This document shows positions 47,366 through 58,479 of a stretch of 64,000 bases of DNA, piece after piece. The translations under genes and the position numbers were made by a program. The stretch's first letter is position 1. Each line of letters begins with the position of its first letter. The notes beneath the pieces were generated by a model. The model worked only from the letters and a program-made list of their open reading frames with translations. It was not told where the DNA came from and did no database searches. The stretch lies in assembly GCA_963693085.1 (NCBI GenBank), contig OY856409.1, positions 503,955,303-504,019,302 of the forward strand, in the 5' to 3' direction. This DNA is from Alisma plantago-aquatica. Lineage: Eukaryota; Streptophyta; Magnoliopsida; Alismatales; Alismataceae.

Positions 47366-47900
47366 TTGGGACATGCATGTTTCTATCATCGTTTCATCAA
47401 GGATTTTAGCAAGATCTCGAGACCTCTCTTTCATTTGCTGGAGAAAGATGTTGAATTTCACTTTGATGACAAGTGTGTTGAAGCCTTCAACCACTTGAAG
47501 CAAAATCTCATTTCTTATCTTATAGTGCAGCTCTACTATTTGAGATCATGACTGATGCATCTAACATGGTACTGGGGGTTGTGCTAGGTCAAAGAGTTGG
47601 CCGGATTCCGCACACCATCTATTATGCTAGCAAGACTCTAGGTGAAGCACAAAGAAACAACATGACTATCGAAAAAGAGTTGCTTGCTGTTATCTTTTCT
47701 CTTGACAAGTTTCGATCATATCTTTTGCAAAATAAGGTAGTGATATACACGGACCATGCTTCATTGAAGTATCTCATGGCAAAAAAAGACTCAAAGTCAA
47801 GGTTGATCTAGTAGATTTTGTTGCTTCGAGAATTTGACATTGAGATTGTGGACAAGAAGGGAGTGGAAAATTTTGTTGCCAACCATCTCTCCTGAATTGA
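47366..47900 (+). pseudogene. Gypsy RNase H (and connection)
   Basis: HACFYHRFIKDFSKISRPLF (from 47369) is the RT connection. The frame at 47548-47811 is RNase H with the acidic residues in MTDASNMVLGVVLGQ, TIEKELLAVIFSLDKF and VIYTDHASLKYL. It ends in a TAG at 47809-47811; the text continues in frame with DFVASREFDIEI-type sequence toward the integrase. Confidence 0.85.
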
Positions 47901-48618
47901 AACACCCTTTGATGATACAAGACAAATTAAAGAAACAATGCCACATGAACAACTCTTCCTACTCTCATCCACTTAAAGTCCATGGTATAAACATATAGCC
48001 AACTTCTTAGCTAGTGGAAGGATACCAAGCACATGGATAAGGGAGGAAAGAAAAAGGCTGTTTGCTATGGTCAAAAATTATGTTTGGGATGATCCTCATC
48101 TTTTCAAATATTTCTCCAAAAAACTCATTAGGAGATGTTTCCCATAGATGGAGCAGCAAGAAATTCTATCTATGTGCCATTCCGGAGTATGTGGAGGTCA
48201 TTTTGGCGGGAAACACATGGATGCCAAGGTCCTCCAAAGTGGATTCTATTGGCTCTCCTTATTTAAAGACTCTCATGAATTTTCCAAGTGTTGTTTGAAG
48301 TGTTAAAAGGTGGGCACTATCTCTAAGAGGGACATGATTCCTCTATCACCCATTATTGTGGTAGAGGTTTTAGATGTTTGGGGGATTGACTTCATGGGTC
48401 ATTTTCCTTCCTCCTTTGGATATGTGAACATTTTGGTTGCCATGGATTAAGTGTCAAAGTGGATTGAAGCTGTTGCAACTAGAACAAATGATCACAAAGT
48501 GGTGTGTGACTTCGTGAAATCAAATATCTTTAGCCAGTGTGGTATTCCAAGAGCCATGATTAGTGATGGGGGAAGTCACTTCATCCATCAAACATTTGAA
48601 GGGCTTCTCAAGAAATAT
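47901..48618 (+). pseudogene. Gypsy integrase, cut by a CACTA transposon
   Basis: The zinc-finger region lies at about 48170-48310 (CHSGVCGGHFGGKHMDAKVL, then a Cys pair). The catalytic core follows, with VWGIDFMGHFPSSFGYVNIL (first Asp) and SKWIEAVATRTNDHKVVCDF and IPRAMISDGGSHFIHQTF (second Asp). The frame stops at LLKKY, where the CACTA element begins, so the third acidic residue, the C-terminus and the 3' LTR lie beyond that insertion. In-frame stops also occur at about 48298 and 48450. Confidence 0.85.
48616..48618. repeat. Probable left copy of the 3-bp CACTA-1 target duplication (TAT)
   Basis: CACTA elements make 3-bp duplications; TAT precedes the CACTA terminus. The right copy is outside the window. 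Confidence 0.4.
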
Positions 48619-49075
48619 CACTACTACAGAAACAGCATTCAGTGTCGCTTTTTTGGGCGTTAGTTGTTTAGGAAAACCGACGCCTATAATATTAGACGTC
48701 GGTTATTTATGCAAACTGACGTCTATATTTGAAGACCAGCCAGACACGGGTACCGCTTTGTATTCAGTGTTGGCTGGTTATAACAGACCGACGCCTAAAA
48801 TCGCCTGCGAAATCCAATTTTTGAGCAAAAACATTTTAGGTTACCTACAGCGTCAGTCTTTTAACAATTCACCGACGCCTATTTAAAATAAAAATTTGCA
48901 CGAAAAGTCCCACTTTCAGTGTCGGTTATCCTTCGATAACTGACGTTGATAATGGTTTCCGCCAAATAATTTAGGGTAAAGGTTGTTTAGTTGGGCGTCG
49001 GTGTTTTACTATCAACCGACGCTAAATCATAGTAGGCGTCAGTTTTATAGATAACCGACATCGTTGACCAACTTA
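48619..49075. repeat. CACTA-1 terminus and subterminal repeats
   Basis: About 14 copies of a 10-11 bp motif, consensus TAGGCGTCGGT or its complement ACCGACGCCTA, lie in both orientations (for example near 48678, 48697, 48790, 48873, 48993, 49015, 49034). Such repeats are the usual transposase-binding sites of CACTA elements. The same motif fills the end of CACTA-2. Confidence 0.85.
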
Positions 49076-49079
49076 ATAA

Positions 49080-49430
49080 TCCCGATCACCCGGCTCTTCC
49101 CCCTTTCTTCCTGTTTCATCATGATATTGTTGTGTTGATGTCGCCGCTCTCCTGAAATCGCCCGATGACCCCGCTGCTGCTCGCCGCAGCTACTGCTGGT
49201 GCTTCTCCGCTCGCCGCCGCCACTACTGCTAGTGTGCCGCTGCTGCTGGTGCACCTCTACTTGCCGCTACTGCTCTGCTCTACTCTACTCATTCCCGGTT
49301 CCGCTGCTACTGGTTCACTGCCCGCCGCTCTGCTCTCTCTTCTTCCGCCGCCACTGCTGCCGCCGCTCGCCGCCGCGCTTTCCACACTAGCTCCAGGTAG
49401 CACTACCTCTTTGCTTCCTTCTCCCTAGCT
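49080..49430 (+). promoter_or_regulatory. GC-rich leader of CACTA-1
   Basis: A sharply GC- and CpG-rich block (CCGCTGCTG/GCCGCCGC runs) in an AT-rich element, just inside the subterminal repeats where the transposase promoter and first exon are expected. It ends with CAGGTAGCAC (about 49393), a possible 5' splice site. An 87-codon frame (49165-49428) is almost entirely Ala, Leu, Pro, Ser and Thr and has no domain; it could be a spurious by-product of the GCC/CTG runs. Confidence 0.45.
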
Positions 49431-49439
49431 ATTTACCAA

Positions 49440-49565
49440 CATGCAAGCACGACCATGTTGGACAGCACGGCCGTGGTAACGGCCGTGGCTGAGTTGCCCT
49501 ACCACGGCTGTGTTGGACAGCACGGCCGTGGTAGGCCAACACAGCCACGACCGTGCTTGCTGTTG
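49440..49565. repeat. CACGGCCGTG palindrome cluster in CACTA-1
   Basis: About six copies of CACGGCCGTG or near variants (49450, 49469, 49482, 49502, 49520 and 49549), linked by TTGGACAG and GGTAGGCCAACA. GGACAGCACGGCCGTGG occurs twice here, and its complement occurs at about 63294-63311 in CACTA-2. Confidence 0.8.
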
Positions 49566-49834
49566 GTAAGGATACGAACAAATTTTTTTGTAATGCTTTA
49601 TGTAAATCCTAGGATATGAATTTTTTTTTTGCTTGCATATATTTGTGCTTCTAATCCTAATGTTTGACTTAATTCAATAAATTTTGATGCATGTTGAAAT
49701 AAGATTTAAACTTGTCAATTCTAGCATCCTAATTTGATTTGATTAAACCTAACATTGATGAAACACTAACATCAATTGTGATGAAACCCTAACTTTAATT
49801 GTGATGAAACCCTAACATGTACATATCTATTATT

Positions 49835-50485
49835 GTGTTTGTTGGCCTAGAAACTCGTCCAAGATTTACTCATTAGGAGTAAATCTTGGATAGTCCCCGG
49901 TTTGGGACTGTTCTTGAACACCTAATCTCACTTAGCATGTAAGTGTATAATGTGTATTGGGTTTTCGAGAAAATTTTGGTAGCATTTCCCCGTTTTTTCT
50001 CTAAGTACATATGTACTTAGAGAACAACGGGGAAATGTTGCCGAAATTTTCTTGAAAACCCAATACACATTATACACTTACTAGTGAGATTAGGTGTTCA
50101 AGGATGGGATAGGTGGTATACATTTATTATATATAAGAATGACATCACATGTGTTTGTTGGCCTAGAAACCCGTCCAAGATTTACTCATTAGGAGTAAAT
50201 CTTGGATAGTCCCCCGTTTGGGACTGTTCTTGAACACCTAATCTCACTTAGGATGTAAGTGTATAATGTGTATTGGGTTTTCGAGAAAATTTCAGTAGCA
50301 TTTCCCCGTTTGTTCTCTAAGTACATATGTACTTAGAGAACAGTGGGGAAATGCTGCCGAAATTTTCTTGAAAACCCAATACACATTATACACTTACTAG
50401 TGAGATTAGGTGTTCAAGGATGGGATAGGTGGTACACATTTATTATATATAAGAATGACATCACATGTGTTTGTTGGCCTAGAAA
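49835..50485. repeat. Two-copy 315-bp tandem repeat, each copy a nested double hairpin
   Basis: GTGTTTGTTGGCCTAGAAA starts the units at 49835 and 50152 and a partial third at 50467 (spacings 317 and 315 bp). Each unit holds a small hairpin with arms CCAAGATTTACTC and GAGTAAATCTTGG (49859-49889). Each also holds a large one with arms of about 90 bp, centred on CTCTAAGTACATATGTACTTAGAG (about 50000-50023), running from about 49911 to 50103. The copies differ at only a few bases. The repeat lies between the GC-rich leader and the TNP2 exon, probably in an intron or leader. Confidence 0.88.
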
Positions 50486-50671
50486 GTGAACAATCATTGT
50501 TTTTTATATTACTTGTACATTGGTATAAATTAGAATGAACAATCACTAAATTATATACTGTTTGTATGGAGTCCGGCTTCATTGTAGATAATAGGAGTAA
50601 ATCTTGGATAGGATGTAAGTGTATACCCTAATCTTGTCCTAATATATACTTGTTTTCTCTTTGATCATAGA

Positions 50672-52208
50672 ATGGATAGATCATGGATGTCCATTCGCAA
50701 TCGCTGCACCCCAGAGTTTATATCTGGTCTTGATCAGTTTATTAGATTTGTCGAGGAACATAGGAAAAAACCTACAGATAGGTTCTACTGTCCATGTAGG
50801 CATTGCGGTAACAATTTGAAAGTCAACACTGGTGAGGAAATCAAAAGTCATGTCATGTGCAACGGGATTGTACAAGGCTATATAGAATGGCACTGGCATG
50901 GAGAGATTTCAAACTCGAAACCAGTAGATGTCGATAGCAGTGCTTGGGTGGAAGAAGAAATTGCCTCCGATGACGTATATGTGAACGAACCAGTTCCAGT
51001 AGACATCGTTGATGCGATGCTGGATAGTTGTAGGGTAGAGCACACCGATCCACCTCCTATCTTTAGAAACATTGTGCATGATGCTGAGATACCGTTATAC
51101 ACAGGACGTGCTAAGTTTATGAAGCTTAGCGCTGTGTTGAGATTGTATAAGTTGAAAGCTAACAATAGATGGAGCGAAAAAAGCTTCACTGAATTGTTGA
51201 CTTTGTTGAAAGAAATGCTTCCTGAAGGAAACGAGCTGCCAATCTCAACATACCGGGTAAAGAAAATGTTGTGCCCAATGGGAATGGAGGCCAAGAAGAT
51301 ACATGCATGCCCGAATGATTGTGTATTATCGGCCTGAAGGGAGTATTATTGAAGGTTATGTGGCGAGAGAGGTTATGGATTTTTGCAGTGACTCTCTGAG
51401 TGGTAATAACACTCCTATTAATGACAAGAATATTGAGGAGGGCAAAGGAATTTTGGGATCACGGGTGAAAGTGATCAGCCGTGAGCAGTTGGAACAAGCT
51501 CACTTGTATATTTTACACAACATGGACGAAGTGAGTGTTTATATCGAGGAACATACCAATTTCATCAAGAGACAACATCCTCGAGCAAGTTCAATGTGGC
51601 TTGCTAGAGAGAACAATAAGACTTTTACTAAGTGGTTTAAAGATAAAGTCTTACATCAACTATCTCAAACACCAAATGATATTACAGAAACTATCAAATG
51701 CCTAGCCTTTAAACCAAAACCGAATGTTATGTCTTATGAAGGGTTTGACATTAATGGGTTCACATATTACACAAAGCGCCAAGATGATAAGAGTGTCGTC
51801 CAAAATAGTGGGGTCACTCTTCAAGCGTCGACTATGTATTTTGCAAGTGCAAAGGATAAGAGTCCACGTAAAGCTAAAATGTCATATTACGGTTTCATTG
51901 AAGACATATGGGAGTTTGACTACATAGATTTTAGAATTCCGCTCTTTAAATGTAATTGGGTTGATAACACCAAAGGAGTTATAGTGGATGAATTGGGTTT
52001 CACTTTGGTGAACTTTGAAAAGATTTGTGAGAAGGATGAACCATTCATATTGGCATCACAGGCGAAACAAATATTCTATATTGATGATCCTGCAAATGAT
52101 AAATGGTCGATTGTTCTTCATGGTAAAAGACAGTTCATTGAAGATCCTATAGATGAAGAAGAGTACTATGATAAGTATGATGACTCCAGTCCATTCTCAG
52201 TTGGGTTG
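50672..52208 (+). pseudogene. CACTA-1 TNP2-type transposase with internal deletion (N-terminus and DUF4216)
   Basis: The first frame (50672-51337, 221 codons) starts MDRSWMSIRNRCTPEFISGL and has the Transpos_assoc zinc-binding domain (FYCPCRHCGNN). It reaches the start of the TNP2 domain (LPISTYRVKKMLCPMGMEAK, HACPNDCVL) and stops. The second frame (51303-52208) begins with the end of DUF4218 (YRPEGSIIEGYVAREV) and contains DUF4216 (YYGFIEDIWEFDYIDFRIPL, VDELGFTLVNFEKI). The TNP2 catalytic core and most of DUF4218 are missing, and the two halves are out of frame at the joint near 51320-51335. The gene is then split by the LTR element at 52209; the last codons are at 60016-60108. Confidence 0.85.
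52205..52208. repeat. Target duplication GTTG (left) of the gag-protease element
   Basis: GTTG here and at 60012-60015. A 5-bp reading, GTTGT/GTTGC, would have one mismatch. Taking out the element and one copy restores an uninterrupted frame across the joint, which confirms the insertion site. Confidence 0.75.
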
Positions 52209-52209
52209 T

Positions 52210-53739
52210 TGACGTGTATTTTACTACGCGCTAAAAACGCAAGTATACGCGTCGAGTAATATAGGCCTTTGTGAGGCCCGAGTCGAACACAGGGATACGT
52301 TGAATTATTGGAGACTTCCACTAACTATTTGCAATCAGCTAAGCCGGATAACAAAGTAGGGTTTGTTGTCGAAATTAAAAGAAAATAAAAATAAAACAAA
52401 GTAAACAATCGATTAAAGGTTAATTTAATCAATTCAAAAGGGTATCTTTAGGATTTCGGTTTCACCGCGGGTCAACATTGCATTAGGTTTCATATAACTC
52501 CTCAATCTTCTCTCTCTATCTGGGTAGTGGCCTGAAAACAGAATTACCCACTGTCGTGGTGTAATTCACTACTTATGTTTAGGTTGATGCCACCGTCGTA
52601 GTAATCATTCCCCTAAACTAAGCGCATTACAACCGATCTCTCAGTTTCCACCATTAATTTTACACCTCCTTTGTCAAGGGATTTATCGATTAATGTAGGT
52701 TTTGTCTCTTTTTAACCGTTAATCCTTCTATAGAAGTGATTAAGGGCATTAAGTTATTATTATGGTGATCAAGCATAACAATATATGGAGAAAACGAAAC
52801 TATACCACGGATTTGAGAGAGAAAATGCGAATTATTAATATAAACCTGTCATACAATGCATTCCCGGGCTACTCCCGGTCCTAAAGATGGAGGGGATTAG
52901 CCCCGCATGTTCATCTCGCACAAATACATGGTAGAATTAGGGGAAATCATATGAAAAATGTGAATGAAATAGGAAAACCCCTGAACAGAGGAGAACCGAT
53001 GGATCCTTTGCATAGAACACGAGCTTTCCCGCCTCTCGGTGGTGAAATTTGTCTTTGGCAGCGTCCGGATCGACAGGGATGAACTTCTGGCCTCCGTTCT
53101 CCTTTCTCCCGCTCCTCGGCACTTGTGCAATGGCAAATTTGATTATGGTCCCGTCCGGGCAGCCGTCATTAGGTATAAGTCCCTAATTAGGTCATCAATT
53201 AACTCCAGCCGTCCGATTGAGATCGAAATGAATCCAACGCATATCTGCCGGCGTCGATACCATCGACGCGGGTCGATGGTATCGACCCTCCCTTTTTGGC
53301 GTCGGTTCTGTCATTAAGCGACGTTGTAGCCTCCATGTGTCGATGGTATCGAATTGGTGTCGATACTATCGACTGCTCCTTCGCCAGCAATCTGAAGACA
53401 TCTCGATACCATCGACATCAGAGTCGATGGTATCGACTCTTTGCTGCTCCTTTCGGCTGGCAACCTGTTGCCTGGTTGATGGTAGACTTCTGTCGATGGT
53501 ATCGACGGAAACAGATACTTGTTTTTCCTGAAATTTAGAGACCAGATCAAATAAATCCACACAAATTATGATATTGTGATAAATAATGCTCGAAATGATA
53601 AAACTAAGGGGATTTGACATAAAATGATGGCAAAGACCGAAATGAGTGAATTATGCAATATTATCCATAAAAATGACTAATAAAAGCAAAAACCACATAT
53701 AAAACAGGTCTATAAATGCGACTCAAAATCATCGCATCA
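52210..53739 (-). repeat. 3' LTR of the gag-protease element (1,530 bp)
   Basis: The plus-strand ends are TGACGTGTATTTTAC and AAATCATCGCATCA. It contains a cluster of GTCGATACCATCGAC motifs at 53243-53512. No coding sequence. The plus- and minus-strand frames around 53039-53620 occur in both LTRs and appear to be noncoding. Confidence 0.92.
53243..53512. repeat. Paired GTCGATACCATCGAC hairpins, left LTR
   Basis: About seven copies of TCGATACCATCGA or its complement TCGATGGTATCGA, mostly in head-to-head pairs separated by 5-12 bp (53243-53277, 53339-53373, 53402-53438, 53493-53510). One copy is changed by a small deletion relative to the other LTR (near 53482). Confidence 0.88.
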
Positions 53740-53740
53740 A

Positions 53741-53754
53741 ACTCCCCTAAGCTT
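53741..53754 (-). other. Polypurine tract of the gag-protease element
   Basis: The minus strand reads AAGCTTAGGGGAGT directly before the LTR start TGATGCG. A similar CCCCTAAGCTTGAATTCA occurs at 55202-55219, a possible second tract. Confidence 0.7.
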
Positions 53755-55966
53755 GAACGTTGCTTGCCCTCGAGCAACTAATCCTTAGAATAGAATTGCA
53801 AATGTCAACTGAAAAACAACACACCAACCCAACATCCTATGTGACTCCCACTGAACGTTCTCAAACCGGCCTTCTCTAACCACAGAACAGTAATTACCCT
53901 AGAGGTGACAATAATCATCAATAAAAGAAATTTACCTCCAAACCGATGAACACTATCACATAAGGCAGTTAACACAATAAAATTCGCCGCTTCAGCATTG
54001 GTGCATCTTGTGATCGCCTATACTACGTTGCTCGCCCTAACTACCATCTAAATGGAAGCAGTTCTCCTGATAATCATTAGTGAGGAGAATTTCACGGTGG
54101 CCTACCACTCCGAGCAATGGGTGGATGAAAATGGGTGACTCATGGAAGAATTTGGAAGTATTGTACAGTTTCAACATGCATAATACAAAAATGTCCTATA
54201 TGATGCAAATGCACATTAGAAATGCCCTAATGACTAAAATTGGGTGAAATGATGCATGCACTAACCTTCCACCTCAAAATGAGATGGACGTCTAAACAAA
54301 TTACATCATGTACTCAATTTCCTGTAATGCGAGTGATATCATGTTCCTTTCTCCCTCTTATTTCACTTCCTTATGAAATCTCTCTTTTTTTTTCAGATTT
54401 TCAAATTTTTTTTTCTTTAGCCCACATATCCATAATTGCTTAAGGACAAGTTTATTGAGCTATTTTCTTCATGCTTGGAAATCTTTGCAATATTTAGAAG
54501 GTATGGAACAGTTTAATTCACCTTTGAGGAAAAATTGAGATACATGGTGTATTTTATGCGTGAATATCATGGGTGCGACTACATGGCATGCACCTAAAGG
54601 TAATGTGCATGAATCCCTATATTTTTTATTTTTATGCACAAGAATGGAAAAAATATCAATGCAAGTCCTATCTACATGCTATGCACACAAGAAGGAATTA
54701 AAACTGCACTTTACTTCCAATTCTTAGGTGGATTATGGAAAATTGAAATGGAATGATCACAAGATTAAATGACTGAACCTTAGAAAGATATTATGTGTCC
54801 CTCCTTACTGACCTGTGTAGTGGTTTAGAAGGTTCTCTCTCTTACATCCAATTAAGGTCTCATTACCATTTTGTTAGGTTAGGCTCAAACAACCATTATT
54901 GTCCACTTTGCATGAATCCATAGGAGTACAGGTGTGAAATGTTGTTTTAAAGTTGACATAATCAATCATTTTCGTAGGATGTGTTCCCCAAGGTCAACCA
55001 AAGCAAGCTATCCAAAGACACAAAAATTTTTAAATTTTCCTTAAATTTCCCATGAACTAACAGCAAGATGACACACGTTTACGACATCCACAGTTACACT
55101 AGATAGCACGTGGATCCTATAAAAACTAAAAATGCAAGAAACAAATAACACTGCTAAAAACTAAAAACAATAAAAGAAAAGATAGAGCTATTCCAACTAC
55201 CCCCCTAAGCTTGAATTCAACTATGGCCTCATAGTCAAAAACAAACTTAAGAGTGGAATAGAGATACCGGATCACTCCTGTGGAGGCAGAGGCAGGTACT
55301 GCCAGGGTCGTGGGGTCCGAATTTGCTCTGGATGACACTTCGTGCAAGTGGAGGAAGAAATCATTGAAGATGTGACTTCATTTGACCAATAACCCCGTCT
55401 TGAGTAACTGACACCGACACTGCTGTGTGCCCGTCGATACCATCGACAGAATACCATCGACAGAAGTCGATGGTATCGAATTCACTGATTAGGGCAACTG
55501 CCTCGCGAGTCCGACCGCCGCCTTTTTCACTTGAACCTGTGACCATGTCGATACCATCGACGAGGCCGTCGATGGTATCGAGTTGACTGAGACAAATTGC
55601 TCTGAACTTCTCCAGAGATCTCAATGGTATTGACTGCTGTGTCGATACTATCGACAGTTGGTGGGCGACCTGCCTGTAGGTGGGTCGATACCATCGACTG
55701 TGCCGTCGATAGTATCGACTCAGAACGAACTCCGCAGTTGTCAACCTGAACCTATGTCGATACCATCGACCAGTGTGTCGATGGTATCGACCCTGCCTCA
55801 GCCTGCACAATAAACAAACGGATCAAGGTATCTTCTTTACATCAAAATTTAAATAAAATGAAAGCAATCTATGACTATAATTACTCTATCATAATGTACC
55901 GATGGTTGGGTTGCCTCCCAACAAGCACCCTTATTTAACATCTTAGGTTAGACGGTATGAAGCTCA
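53755..55966 (-). other. Noncoding 3' half of the gag-protease element
   Basis: 2.2 kb between the protease stop and the polypurine tract, where pol would be in an autonomous relative. No frame with a known domain. It is AT-rich except for a block at 55250-55810 that carries a second cluster of paired GTCGATACCATCGAC motifs. Confidence 0.65.
55434..55793. repeat. Paired GTCGATACCATCGAC hairpins, internal cluster
   Basis: At least nine motif copies: pairs at 55434-55480 (with an extra half copy), 55547-55582, 55624-55653, 55684-55721 and 55754-55790. Each pair is TCGATACCATCGA, a short spacer, TCGATGGTATCGA (or the ACTATC variant), so each is a potential stem of about 14 bp. The motif is the same as in the LTRs, 1.9-4 kb away. 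Confidence 0.9.
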
Positions 55967-56530
55967 TCATCTTTTCACATTGGAGACTGCGCTTAGAGGA
56001 TCATGCGGTAATTTGAATTCAACTCGATCCCCTCCAATTCCCAAGGACAAAGTGCCTCTCCCTAAGGCAGTCACGACGTCCGCTGTTGCTTGAAACGGTC
56101 TTCTTAGAAGAATTTCACAGCTTTGGAGCGGTGGCATATCAATAACAACAAAATCCACCGGGAATATGAATCTATCCACTTTGACGAGCACATCCTCACA
56201 CACTCCATATGGTCTCACGATAGACCCATCTGCTAATTCAATTGTTGCGGTTGATCTCTTTATCTCTTTTAACCCCAACTTTTGAAATGTCGCCAAGGGC
56301 ATGAGATTTATGCTAGCGCCGGAATCACATTGCTCTTTAGGAAAATGTCGACCACCTATTAAGCACGGAATGTAAAAACCTCTTGGGTCTTTTCTCTTCT
56401 TTGGCGAACTCCCGTGTATCATCGAGCTCACCGTCTCATTCATCCGACAAATATCATCGTCTTTTATCCGCCTCTTCTTATTTATGATTTCTTTAATGAA
56501 CCTCCCATAGGCGGGAACCTTCTCGATCAT
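55967..56530 (-). pseudogene. Protease of the gag-protease element
   Basis: Minus-strand frame of 187 codons: VPAYGRFIKEIINKKRRIKD, then retropepsin with CLIGGRHFPKEQCDSGASIN (catalytic D-S-G), ATIELADGSIVRPYGVCEDV, FIFPVDFVVIDM and CEILLRRPFQATADVV. It is in the same frame as the Gag pieces to its right, separated from them only by a TGA at about 56546-56548, so it was probably one Gag-protease protein of about 776 codons. It ends in NVKR before a stop, where RT would normally follow. Confidence 0.88.
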
Positions 56531-56560
56531 CTTTACTAATGGAATATTGATGTGGAGTTT

Positions 56561-58294
56561 TCAGAATATTTCCAGGAATTTCTTAAAATGACGATGCTCT
56601 TTCTTTGACTTAGGATTGACCAAATGTGAAACATCTGCTGCATCAACACGCCTGTGAGGTGGCACATATGAGCTTTTCGGGAGTACCTCCCCTAAGCTTG
56701 CTTCAATCACTCCCTCCGATGTGGGCTTTGGCGAGACACCCTCAATGGCAGCATCTTGTTGTGGTTTCTCTCTCATGTTCGCTGTCTTCGCACGTGCACA
56801 AACAACCTGCAATTCTTCTTCCTGCCTAGATGGAGGTACAATATTCACAACTCTTTGTGATTTTCTGAAGAAAGGGTTTCCACCCGGCAATCCATAGTAA
56901 GTGCGTGGATACGGTATTGCCGGTGTCGAATGCATATTAAAAGTCATTTTTCTTTCTTCCTTAGCTTCTTGCACCTGAGATTCCTCCTCATTACTCACCA
57001 CAGACATATACTTGACCTGATGGTGTGCTTGGGCCACGTTCGCATTCTCGGCTGGTTTCTGTTGATTGGCGTGCTTGATTGCCGCCACTTCACTCGAAAT
57101 CTGTGCCATGGTGGTCTCTAATGCCCGCATTTGTGCTCCATGGCTTTACAGCGTCTGCCCAAATTTGGTTAGAATATCACCTTGGGATTGCAATTGCTTA
57201 CCAAACATGGCCATCATCTCTTGGTTTTGCTGTACCATTTGACTCAATAGTTCAGTGTTCTTATCCTCGACTCTTGGTTGTGGCTTGGCATCCGGATCCT
57301 GCAGAAAATTATTCGGATCCTTCCATGAAAACTTTTTGTCCTTTCTCCATGAGTAGTCCTTGTTTCTATAGCCCTGTTGTTGCATAAACTTCACTTGGGC
57401 CGCCTCATCTTTAGATGCATCTTCCTTAGTTAGCAACTTCTTGGCTAGAAGATCTAACTTATCGTTCAGCTCCCTAACTATTCTAGATTCGCCAGCAGCC
57501 TTGACCTGTTCCACGGCACCTCTGTCACCCCATGACTGTTTCCTAGCCATGTTCTTTAATATCTCCCAACATCGGGTATCTGTATTATTCAGAAAAAATC
57601 CGGATCCAGCTGAATCAAGGTTACTTCTATCGTGCTCGGAGAGAGCAAAATAAAAGATTTTCACTTGTGTTTCCCTGTCCAGCCCATGATGTGGGCACCT
57701 CCTCAACATAACCTGGAATCGCTCCCAGGTCTCAGAATATGTTTCACCTGCCTGTTGGGTGAAATTGTGAATCTTCCTAATCATGTTGTTGGTCTTCTCA
57801 GGAGGGAAGAACCTCTCAAAGAAGACTTCCACCATGTGATCCCATGACTCAACGAACTCGTCATCAAGGTTGTGTAGCCACTCTCTTACTGCTCCTGCCA
57901 AGGAACTTGGGAACAACTTGAGGTACAAAGCATCTTGTGGAAACCTGTCTATCTTTACCATGTCATAGTTTTCAACGAACTGGCTGATGTGTGCAACAGG
58001 ATCCTCATTCTTCAACCCATGAAACGCATTTGATTTTACCAAATTAATCAACGCTGGATCGATCTTGTATGTCGGTATGTTGATCGCCTGCTTTTTTATA
58101 GGCCCCTTTGAAGCTGATGAGGAAGAAGCTTTGATCTTCTCCCATATAGTCTGTGGCTCGGCCATGTCTTCTGCTTCAGATTCAGAGTCTATCTCTTCTT
58201 GGTGCTCTTGCTCGGAATGCTCCTCGTCCTCAGGTCCCGGAAATGGAACCTCGGGTATGCGATTGTCGTAGTCTGTACTACGTGTATGCATCAT
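56561..58294 (-). pseudogene. Gag of the gag-protease element
   Basis: From the ATG at 58294 (MMHTRSTDYDNRIPEVPFPG) 382 codons run to a TAA at about 57143. The same frame continues as 57130-56561 (189 codons) to the next stop. The capsid core has MVEVFFERFFPPEKTNNMIR, GETYSETWERFQVMLRRCPH and HGLDRETQVKIFYFALSE, the Athila/Tat Gag signature. A coiled, Lys/Glu-rich tail (KLDLLAKKLLTKEDASKDEA) follows. Only two stops interrupt Gag-protease, so the copy decayed recently. Its own product or that of relatives would supply particles but no polymerase. Confidence 0.9.
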
Positions 58295-58453
58295 ACACAG
58301 TACCTAAAATGAGAAAATTCGAGTTCAGTACTATGATCCGACGAGTATAAATAATTATAGAGAAATTTAAAAATATTTGAAATTGTTTCAAAATAAAAAA
58401 AAATGTGGCCTAGAGTGGCCGCTCGTAGCACTCGAAGTGCCAACAATTCGCCG

Positions 58454-58473
58454 TATCCCCAGCAACGGCGCCA
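58454..58473 (-). other. Primer-binding site, tRNA-Asp type
   Basis: The minus strand reads TGGCGCCGTTGCTGGGGATA, complementary to the tRNA-Asp 3' end with one mismatch in 18, set 6 bases from the LTR end. Confidence 0.9.
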
Positions 58474-58479
58474 AAAACT

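Noticed and set aside
49165..49428. 87-codon Ala/Leu-rich frame as a signal peptide or membrane protein
   Set aside because: Composition follows GCC/CTG runs, a second frame on the same strand is equally open, and no domain is seen.
53039..53620. Several frames of 60-92 codons in the LTRs of the gag-protease element
   Set aside because: They occur on both strands, are duplicated only because both LTRs carry them, and encode the CG motif array (YHRHQSRWYR-like words). Not credible proteins.
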